Both the position numbers and the translations under genes were made by a program. Source: Flavobacteriales bacterium (GTDB lineage: Bacteria; Bacteroidota; Bacteroidia; Flavobacteriales_D; Crocinitomicaceae). From it: a stretch of 5,305 nt of DNA. Below, one piece after another: positions 1 through 5,305 of this stretch. The stretch spans positions 1 to 5,305 of the forward strand of contig RFNX01000545.1 in NCBI GenBank assembly GCA_009926905.1, written 5' to 3'. Within the stretch, counting starts at the first letter, position 1; every line of letters starts with the position of its first letter. Below the pieces are notes generated by a model. That model saw only the letters and a program-made list of their open reading frames with translations, ran no database searches and was not told the origin of the DNA.

Positions 1-125
1 ATTACGTTCTTATGGAAGTTGCAACCGAAACAGATTATGTAAGGCACCACATTCAAAAAGTTATTGGATTTTTGCGGCAATGCGCGAATTTTCTAAAGAA
101 CTTCAAGTTAAAGGTCATCGAGTAA
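1..125 (+). pseudogene. phrB: 5' fragment of the same FeS-type photolyase gene, out of frame (frameshift at T run 69-73)
   Basis: Reading from position 3 gives YVLMEVATETDY, VRHHIQKVIGF, the N-terminal antenna-domain stretch expected in this photolyase family. This frame runs on after the T run into unrelated residues and stops at TAA 123-125. Family-like sequence resumes immediately as FAAMREF in the frame of the long downstream reading. The run at 69-73 has five T; six would join the two parts seamlessly (GGA TTT TTT GCG GCA ATG). The gene is open at the left edge, with about 28 codons including the true start outside the window, estimated from alignment with Agrobacterium PhrB numbering. 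Whether it is a true pseudogene or an assembly/sequencing error cannot be decided here; every other conserved position of the gene is intact, which favours a recent event or an error. Confidence 0.8.
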
Positions 126-1453
126 TCTATTTTCAGCTCAATGATACGAATAATAAACAATCTTTTGAAAGCAATTTAAACGACCTTTTAACGGTAGGAA
201 ACTATACTAAATTCGAATATCAAGAGCCCGATGAATATAGAGTCGAAGAACATTTAAAAAACTTTTGTGCTTCACTTGCCATTCCTTTTGAATGCGTTTC
301 GAGCGAACATTTTTTAAGTGAACGGCATTTTTTAAGCCAATTTTTCGAAGGAAAGAAAACTTATTTGATGGAAAGTTTCTACCGTCAAATGCGAAAAAAT
401 CATTCGATTTTGATGGAAGGCGCCAATCCTGTGGGTGGAAAATGGAACTTCGATGCCGACAATCGCAAAAAAATTCCGACGAATCACGTGGTTAGTTTGC
501 CTCTTTTATTCTCAAATGATACTTCAGAAATTGAAATCGAGATCCAAAAAGCGAACGTAAAAACGATTGGAAGTGTCAATTCAAAACAGTTTTTGTGGCC
601 CATAAATCGTTCCCAATCTTTGGAACTTTTAGATTTTTTTGTGGAGCATTGTTTGCCATTTTTTGGAACGTTTCAAGATGCGATGCAACATAACCAATGG
701 TCGATTTATCATTCGCGTTTGTCATTTTCGATGAATACAAAAATGATTTCTCCGAAAGAAGTAATCGATGCAGCAATACTATCTTGGGAGAAAAATCCAA
801 GCGAAATTTCACTCAATCAACTCGAAGGTTTTGTGCGACAAATTTTAGGTTGGCGAGAATACATGCGCGGAATTTATTGGGCGAAAATGCCTGAATACTC
901 GACGCTCAATTTCTTTGAAAATACTGCGTCACTTCCCGATTGGTTTTGGACAGGGAAAACGAAAATGAATTGCCTTTCGCAAGCCATCAATCAGTCCTTG
1001 GATTTTGCGTATGCACACCACATTCAACGCTTGATGATTACCGGAAATTTTGCCTTACTTGCTGGTGTAAATCCCGACGAAGTGGACGCTTGGTATTTGG
1101 GAATTTACATCGACGCTTTGGAATGGGTGGAGATTACAAATACGAGAGGAATGAGTCAATTTTCTGACGGTGGAATTGTGGGTACAAAACCTTATGTTAG
1201 CTCCGCAACTTATATCGACAAAATGAGTAATTATTGTGGAAATTGCCATTATAAAAAAGAACTCAAAACGGGAGAAAAAGCGTGTCCATTTAACAGTTTA
1301 TATTGGAATTTTTACGACCGAAACGAAGCCAAATTAGCCAGTAATCCACGCATCGGAATGATGTACAATGTCTGGCGAAAAATGGAGCAATCACAAAAAA
1401 CAGCGCTCCTCCAGCAAGCTGAAATTTATTTAAATAAAATCAATGAGCTATGA
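80..1453 (+). CDS. phrB: Iron-sulfur bacterial cryptochrome / (6-4) photolyase (PhrB/CryB type), 5' end lost to frameshift and window edge
   Basis: Cytosolic FAD flavoprotein of the FeS-BCP family; characterised members repair (6-4) photoproducts with blue light. The 457 residues read here cover most of the antenna domain and the whole helical FAD/[4Fe-4S] domain. Four cysteines, C298, C386, C389 and C402, have spacing 88, 3 and 13, which as I recall matches the iron-sulfur ligands of Agrobacterium PhrB (C350, C438, C441, C454; constant offset 52). With the same offset H313/H314 match the lesion-site histidines, W290, W338 and Y339 the electron-transfer residues, and Y372 and Y378 conserved tyrosines. 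The offset implies about 52 missing N-terminal residues; roughly 24 are found upstream in another frame (3-68), so the ATG at 80 is an internal Met (AAMREF), not the true start. The stop overlaps the next start by ATGA, suggesting co-transcription. Family assignment is firm; (6-4) specificity is inferred from homology. If the frameshift is real, loss of the first Rossmann strand probably inactivates the protein. Confidence 0.9.
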   Translation: MREFSKELQVKGHRVIYFQLNDTNNKQSFESNLNDLLTVGNYTKFEYQEPDEYRVEEHLKNFCASLAIPFECVSSEHFLSERHFLSQFFEGKKTYLMESFYRQMRKNHSILMEGANPVGGKWNFDADNRKKIPTNHVVSLPLLFSNDTSEIEIEIQKANVKTIGSVNSKQFLWPINRSQSLELLDFFVEHCLPFFGTFQDAMQHNQWSIYHSRLSFSMNTKMISPKEVIDAAILSWEKNPSEISLNQLEGFVRQILGWREYMRGIYWAKMPEYSTLNFFENTASLPDWFWTGKTKMNCLSQAINQSLDFAYAHHIQRLMITGNFALLAGVNPDEVDAWYLGIYIDALEWVEITNTRGMSQFSDGGIVGTKPYVSSATYIDKMSNYCGNCHYKKELKTGEKACPFNSLYWNFYDRNEAKLASNPRIGMMYNVWRKMEQSQKTALLQQAEIYLNKINEL

Positions 1454-2751
1454 CGAAAAAAGGAATTGTTTGGTTTAAAACCGACCTACGACTACACGAC
1501 AATGAAACCTTAATAAAAGCTATTGAAGAAAATGATGGTATTATTCCTGTTTATTGTTTAAATCCGCAAGAATTAAATGAATCAAACGGTAAAATTGAAA
1601 AAACAGGTGAATTTCGCTTACAATTCCTGTTGGAAAGCATCGCTGAATTAGATGAAAATTTGCGGAAATTAGGTTCGGGTTTATTGCTTTTAGTGGGAAA
1701 TCCTTTAGAAGAAATACCGAAAATTGCCTTCCAATACAGCGCTCGAAAAGTGTATGCAAAACGCGAAGTTGCCATTTTTGAGAAGCAATTAAATGTTCAA
1801 ATGGAACAAGAATTATGGAAACAAAAATGTCTTTTTGAAGAGTACAGCACGAGCACTTTATATCTTGCTACCGATCTTCCTTTTTCGTTAAAAGACATTC
1901 CCGAAGTTTTTACAAATTTCAGAAAACGAGTAGAAAAAGAAACTGAAATCAGAGCCGTTTTTGATGCTCCAAAAAACATCAATTCACCAACAATTCCACC
2001 TCTAAAATTACCCACGTTTGAGGAGTTAGGTAGGGAAGAAAAACAAACAGATGAACGTCAAGTTTTAGCATTTAAAGGAGGTGAAAATAATTCTTTGGAA
2101 CGCCTGAATTATTACTTATTTGAATCACATTTAATCAAAAATTATAAGGAAACGCGAAATGGTTTGGTGGGTGGAAATTACTCTTCAAAGTTCTCTCCTT
2201 GGTTGGCAAATGGCTGTGTTTCTCCTCGAAAAATTTACGCTGAAATTAAAAAATATGAAGCAGAATTTGGCGCAAATGAATCCACTTATTGGCTGATTTT
2301 TGAACTCATTTGGCGCGATTATTTTCGTTTTATTTTCAAAAAACACCAACACAAATTATTTACTTTTAACGGAATTTCTGGTCAAAAAAATGCGCCTCCT
2401 GAACCAAATTTTTCGCTCATCGAAGACTGGAAAATGGGAAGAACGGGCAATGATTTTATTGATGCAAATATGAACGAATTGCGCTTAACTGGGTTCATGA
2501 GTAATCGTGGAAGACAAAATGTAGCGAGTTATTTCATCCACGAAATGCAACAAGATTGGCGAATTGGTGCACGCTATTTTGAACAACAATTAATCGATTA
2601 CGATGCGAGTTCAAATTGGGGAAATTGGGCATATTTAGCAGGAGTCGGAAATGACCCACGAAGCGGCAGACAATTCAATATTGAAAAACAAGCAAAGGAT
2701 TACGACCCAAATCGAGCTTACAGAAATCTGTGGTTGAATGCTGGAGAATAA
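1450..2751 (+). CDS. cry: Cryptochrome DASH (photolyase/cryptochrome superfamily)
   Basis: Complete 433-residue CRY-DASH, a cytosolic FAD protein. Family members usually carry an MTHF antenna and repair cyclobutane pyrimidine dimers mainly in single-stranded or looped DNA, with possible blue-light signalling. The N-terminal photolyase alpha/beta domain begins WFKTDLRLHDNETL (residues 8-21) and extends to about 130. A linker follows, then the FAD-binding helical domain from about 205: FKGGE (208-212), TRNGL (235-239), YSSKFSPWLANGCVSPR (244-260), TYWLIFELIWRDYFR (279-293), GFMSNRGRQNVASYF (348-362), DYDASSNWGNW (383-393) and GVGNDPRSGR (398-407). The SNRGRQN and SNWGNW motifs separate DASH from other classes. 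W370, W390 and W393 are candidates for the electron-transfer chain. Length is at the short end of the family and no C-terminal extension is present. The ATG lies in an ATGA overlap with the preceding photolyase, and the conserved N-terminus fixes this start; no Shine-Dalgarno is visible, so translational coupling is likely. Confidence 0.95.
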   Translation: MTKKGIVWFKTDLRLHDNETLIKAIEENDGIIPVYCLNPQELNESNGKIEKTGEFRLQFLLESIAELDENLRKLGSGLLLLVGNPLEEIPKIAFQYSARKVYAKREVAIFEKQLNVQMEQELWKQKCLFEEYSTSTLYLATDLPFSLKDIPEVFTNFRKRVEKETEIRAVFDAPKNINSPTIPPLKLPTFEELGREEKQTDERQVLAFKGGENNSLERLNYYLFESHLIKNYKETRNGLVGGNYSSKFSPWLANGCVSPRKIYAEIKKYEAEFGANESTYWLIFELIWRDYFRFIFKKHQHKLFTFNGISGQKNAPPEPNFSLIEDWKMGRTGNDFIDANMNELRLTGFMSNRGRQNVASYFIHEMQQDWRIGARYFEQQLIDYDASSNWGNWAYLAGVGNDPRSGRQFNIEKQAKDYDPNRAYRNLWLNAGE

Positions 2752-2821
2752 ACTTTGAAGTCGAGGTGTTAATTTTTTTGAAACATTCAAATGAAATTAT
2801 AGCTATTTCACAAACACTCCT

Positions 2822-2829
2822 TACCTTTA
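2822..2829 (+). promoter_or_regulatory. Possible Bacteroidota -7 promoter element for the lipoprotein/TPR pair
   Basis: TACCTTTA matches the Bacteroidota -7 consensus TAnnTTTG except for the last base, and it lies 13 bases before the lipoprotein ATG. I see no clear TTTG-like -33 element at the expected distance; the nearest TTTG (2777-2780) is too far upstream. The implied leader would be very short. It is the best candidate in the 91-base gap between the two gene pairs, but AT-rich DNA gives such matches by chance. Confidence 0.25.
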
Positions 2830-2842
2830 GCTAAATTAACTT

Positions 2843-3436
2843 ATGAAGTACTTACTACCGTTTTTTGTGTTTTTGATTTTTTCTTGTTCCAATAAAAAGC
2901 AAGAAGACCAAATCAAAGCGATTGATGTAATGAACTCCAAATTAGAAAAATTTGAGAGCAAATTAGATGCTAATAAAATTGATACAATCGCTGGATTGAA
3001 AGTTGCAACAACATCATTATTCCTTCGAATTCAAAACAACTATTATTCTAAAAAAATTGATTTAACATTTGGTAAAAAAATGGACGAATTCAAAGAATTA
3101 AGTGAAATCATTGTTCCAGATTTGGACGGAGGCGTGAACCATGAAAAAACCTTAGACAGACGATTTTTAGACATTAAAAAAAGTATTTCAGAAGAAAAAA
3201 AAACACTGAAACTTTTAAAAGCTGATATTGAAAATGGCCACGGGAAAAAAGAACAGTATGACGAGTTCATCATTTATGAGCAAAGAAAAGTCAATTTAAT
3301 TGGTGAATTATTGAAAGTTTATATGAATTATAAGGAAAAGCAATTTCCTAGATTCTTGAGTTTATACAAGCATTTGGATGAAATTGCTAAAGATTTGGAG
3401 AAGAAAAACGCAACAAAAAAGCCAACTAAGAAATGA
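2843..3436 (+). CDS. Putative lipoprotein of unrecognised family, helical and highly charged
   Basis: 197 residues. The N-terminus MKYLLPFFVFLIFSC is a short lipoprotein signal with lipobox IFSC; the lipidated cysteine would be C15. Residues after it (SNKKQEDQ) include no Asp at +2 and are charged, so outer-membrane anchoring is plausible, and surface exposure is possible but not shown. The mature part is rich in Lys and Glu with heptad-like spacing of hydrophobics, notably about 20-50 and 100-130, which suggests alpha-helical or coiled-coil structure. A stretch around DIENGHGKKEQYDEF (128-142) is the most distinctive segment. The C-terminus is a basic tail (KKNATKKPTKK). It has one cysteine (the lipidated one) and I recognise no catalytic motif. 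The start is supported by the signal peptide directly after it. The stop overlaps the next start by ATGA, so it is probably co-expressed with the TPR protein and may work with it in the envelope; that partnership is inference. Confidence 0.85.
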   Translation: MKYLLPFFVFLIFSCSNKKQEDQIKAIDVMNSKLEKFESKLDANKIDTIAGLKVATTSLFLRIQNNYYSKKIDLTFGKKMDEFKELSEIIVPDLDGGVNHEKTLDRRFLDIKKSISEEKKTLKLLKADIENGHGKKEQYDEFIIYEQRKVNLIGELLKVYMNYKEKQFPRFLSLYKHLDEIAKDLEKKNATKKPTKK

Positions 3437-5268
3437 AATTAAGACTGCTTTTATCTTTCTTTTTACTTTCATTTATTTCGTTTTCTCAAACGGAAACAGA
3501 TATTCAATTGGCGCAATATTATTATTCAAATGGTGATTTTGAGAAAGCGACAACTTACTACGAAAAAATATACAACTCCACTCCTACTCGTGTTTACTTC
3601 AATCGTTATTTTGAATGTTTGGTTCAAATTAAAGATTACAAAACCGCTGAGAAAATCATTAAAAAACAGGTAAGTCAAAACAAAGGCGAAGTTGAATTGC
3701 GCGTGACTTTAGGACAGTTTTATGAAGATGCTAATGAACCAGCAAAAGCTAAAAAAACGTACGAGGACATCATTGGAGACATCGGAAGTAATCCCTCTCA
3801 AACGATTTCAGTTTACCAAGCATTTGTTTCGAAAGGGAAATTGGATTTAGCGAAAGCAGCTCTTGACAAAGGCCGAAAAGAAGCACCATCCTATCCTTTC
3901 AATTTTCAGTATGCCGACTTTTATGCATTGAGTGGCAACAAAAAAGAAATGGTGCGCGAATATTTGGATTATGTGGAAACGCAACCAACAATTTTGGAAA
4001 CAATTGAAACCGCAATTGGGCAACGTGTGAACTTAACAAATAGTGAAAGTGCAGACTTTATCATGTTGAAAGAATCGTTGTTACAACGTGCACAAAAAGC
4101 AAATTCTAGCATTATTTTTTCGCAAATGTTAGTGTGGATGAACATTCAAAATCGCAACTTTAGCGGAGCTTTCAATCAAGTAATTGCCTTAGATAAACGC
4201 ATGAATAACGACGGATATCAAGTCTTTGAATTGGGAAACATTTGTTTAGAAAATAAAGAATATGAAACAGCAAGAAAGTGTTACAATTATGTAATGCAGC
4301 TTGGTGAGAATAATCCCATTTATTTCGAAGCTTTGAAATCCTTGCTCAATGCGCGTTACACAGAACTAACTACCAATCGATCTTACTCTCAAACAGAAAT
4401 TGATGCCACATTAGTCGATTATGAAAATGCAATAACAAAAGTTGGAAAGAGCAAATTGAGTGTTTCTTTGACTGTTGAATACAGTCACATTTTAGCTTTT
4501 TATGCTAATAAATCTGAGAAAGCAATCGAAGTGTTGACCAAACTTTTAGAAACGCCAGGATTAACTGACATTCAAAAAGCGCAAATTAAAATGCAATTAG
4601 CAGATATTGAAGTCTTGGGTGGCGACATTTGGGAAGCTTCTTTATTGTACATGCAAATTGATACCGATTTTAAATTTGAAGCCATTGGAAACGAAGCTAA
4701 ATTTAAAAATGCACGCGTATTCTATTTTGACGGCGAGTTTGATTTTGCGCAATCACAATTAAGCGTTCTCAAAGAAGCAACTTCACGTGTGATTGCAAAC
4801 GACGCACTACAGCTTTCAGTAATGATTACAGACAATTTTGGATTGGACAGCAATTTCGAAGCAATGTCGTGGTTTGCAAGTTCAGAATTACTCATTGAAC
4901 AACACAAGTATACAGAAGCTTTTCAATTATTTGACAGCATTCAAATCAATTTTCCATACCATTCCTTAGCTGATGAAATTTTATTCCGTAAAGCGAAAGC
5001 TATGGAAATGCAAGGGCAATGGCAAAAAGCGTTAGATTATTACGAAGATTTGATGAAATTCCACGAAAAAGACATTCTTGCGGATGATGCACTTTTCAGA
5101 ATGGCTGATATTTATGAAAATATTTTATTGAATAAAGAAAAAGCGCTAGAACTATACAAACAGTTAGTTATCGACTATAAAGGAAGTTTGTTTTCTGCTG
5201 AAGCGAGAAAGCGCATTCGAATTCTACGTGGAGATAAAAATGTAGAAGGAGAGGATGATGAATTGTAA
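3433..5268 (+). CDS. Exported TPR-repeat protein
   Basis: 611 residues, complete. Residues 1-18 form a signal peptide (hydrophobic LLLSFFLLSFISFSQ, likely type I cleavage near FS|Q), so the mature protein is periplasmic or outer-membrane associated; no lipobox and no later membrane segment. The rest is an array of tetratricopeptide-like helix pairs. Clear examples are residues 25-52 (YYYSNGDFEKATTYYEKIY), 57-80, 91-117, 126-150, 156-185, 254-290 and 378-410. The C-terminal block 490-600 (QHKYTEAFQLFDSI, MQGQWQKALDYYEDL, NKEKALELYKQLVIDY) ends in SAEARKRIRILRG, a style seen in BamD/YbgF-like TPR proteins. The tail is acidic (EGEDDEL). TPR arrays serve as protein-binding scaffolds; no enzymatic domain is seen, and the partner is unknown. 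It starts inside the stop of the lipoprotein gene (ATGA), without a Shine-Dalgarno, suggesting coupled expression. A palindrome nine bases after its stop probably ends the operon. Confidence 0.9.
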   Translation: MKLRLLLSFFLLSFISFSQTETDIQLAQYYYSNGDFEKATTYYEKIYNSTPTRVYFNRYFECLVQIKDYKTAEKIIKKQVSQNKGEVELRVTLGQFYEDANEPAKAKKTYEDIIGDIGSNPSQTISVYQAFVSKGKLDLAKAALDKGRKEAPSYPFNFQYADFYALSGNKKEMVREYLDYVETQPTILETIETAIGQRVNLTNSESADFIMLKESLLQRAQKANSSIIFSQMLVWMNIQNRNFSGAFNQVIALDKRMNNDGYQVFELGNICLENKEYETARKCYNYVMQLGENNPIYFEALKSLLNARYTELTTNRSYSQTEIDATLVDYENAITKVGKSKLSVSLTVEYSHILAFYANKSEKAIEVLTKLLETPGLTDIQKAQIKMQLADIEVLGGDIWEASLLYMQIDTDFKFEAIGNEAKFKNARVFYFDGEFDFAQSQLSVLKEATSRVIANDALQLSVMITDNFGLDSNFEAMSWFASSELLIEQHKYTEAFQLFDSIQINFPYHSLADEILFRKAKAMEMQGQWQKALDYYEDLMKFHEKDILADDALFRMADIYENILLNKEKALELYKQLVIDYKGSLFSAEARKRIRILRGDKNVEGEDDEL

Positions 5269-5277
5269 TAAAAAAGA

Positions 5278-5305
5278 GTAGGGGTCATTCGCGAATGACC
5301 CCTAC
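5278..5305. terminator. Perfect 28-bp palindrome, probable bidirectional terminator or REP-like repeat
   Basis: Two exactly complementary 14-base arms, starting GTAGGGGTCATTCG, meet with no spacer. As RNA this would be a strong GC-containing hairpin with a small loop around CGCG. It begins nine bases after the TPR stop codon and is preceded by an A6 run (5270-5275), which would be the U tract for transcription from the opposite strand. The + strand U tract, if any, lies beyond the window. Position right after an operon supports a terminator. The GTAGGGG...CCCCTAC style also resembles dispersed REP-like palindromes of many bacteria, so that alternative stays open. Confidence 0.7.

Noticed and set aside
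66..82. Programmed ribosomal frameshifting at the T run
   Set aside because: This photolyase family is not known to use it, no stimulatory structure is evident, and a simple one-base deletion or sequencing error explains the pattern.
576..2015. Open frames of 60-80 codons on the minus strand and in other plus frames within the two photolyase genes
   Set aside because: They lie wholly within strongly supported genes, have no family resemblance or start context, and look like antisense or out-of-frame shadows.
2074..2084. AAAGGAGGTGA, a full match to a Shine-Dalgarno sequence inside the CRY-DASH gene
   Set aside because: It encodes the conserved FKGGE motif and no start codon with a credible reading frame follows at the right distance; genes here do not use Shine-Dalgarno sites.
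2754..2779. Possible Rho-independent terminator after the CRY-DASH gene: weak stem at about 2755-2768 followed by a T7 run (2773-2779)
   Set aside because: The stem relies on several G-U pairs and a two-base loop, and the T run is several bases away, so it is not supported as a terminator.
2777..2791. Short inverted repeat TTTGAA-ACA-TTCAAA in the intergenic gap
   Set aside because: Six AT-rich base pairs are expected by chance in this composition, and no matching operator is known to me.
3043..4907. Minus-strand open frames within the lipoprotein gene (3043-3273) and the TPR gene (4722-4907)
   Set aside because: Serine-rich, low-complexity shadows of Lys/Glu/Ala-rich coding sequence; no independent support.

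Overview
The window looks like a chromosomal stretch from a member of the Bacteroidota, most likely Flavobacteriales. This rests on AT-rich DNA, no usable Shine-Dalgarno sequence before any start, a short lipoprotein signal (IFSC), a second signal peptide ending in FSQ, and the best visible promoter-like box resembling the Bacteroidota TAnnTTTG consensus. All four genes lie on the + strand, in two pairs, and each pair is joined by a 4-base ATGA stop/start overlap. The organism call is inferred from sequence style and gene families, not from a marker gene.

Positions 1-2751 hold two different members of the photolyase/cryptochrome superfamily. The first is an iron-sulfur bacterial cryptochrome/(6-4) photolyase (PhrB/CryB type) whose beginning lies off the left edge. 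Its reading frame breaks at a T run (69-73): residues encoded at 3-68 are clearly this protein but sit in another frame from the rest (80-1453). One T is missing relative to the expected frame, so this is either a fresh frameshift mutation or a homopolymer sequencing error. The second (1450-2751) is a complete cryptochrome DASH. Together they suggest a light-driven DNA repair/photoreception unit: the first probably repairs (6-4) photoproducts, and the second is a CPD-repair/blue-light flavoprotein.

Positions 2752-2842 form the only real intergenic gap. It carries a T7 run and a weak promoter-like box just before the next gene.

Positions 2843-5268 hold a second pair with no obvious tie to DNA repair: a 197-residue highly charged helical lipoprotein of unrecognised family, and a 611-residue exported TPR-repeat protein. 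Their overlap and export signals suggest that they work together in the cell envelope, function unknown. The window ends on a perfect 28-bp palindrome just after the TPR gene, probably a (bidirectional) transcription terminator or a REP-like dispersed repeat cut by the edge.

I see no RNA genes, CRISPR array, transposase or phage genes. The most notable signals are the broken photolyase frame, the tandem photolyase pair, the unrecognised lipoprotein/TPR pair and the terminal palindrome. I see no strong evidence for a wholly new system.
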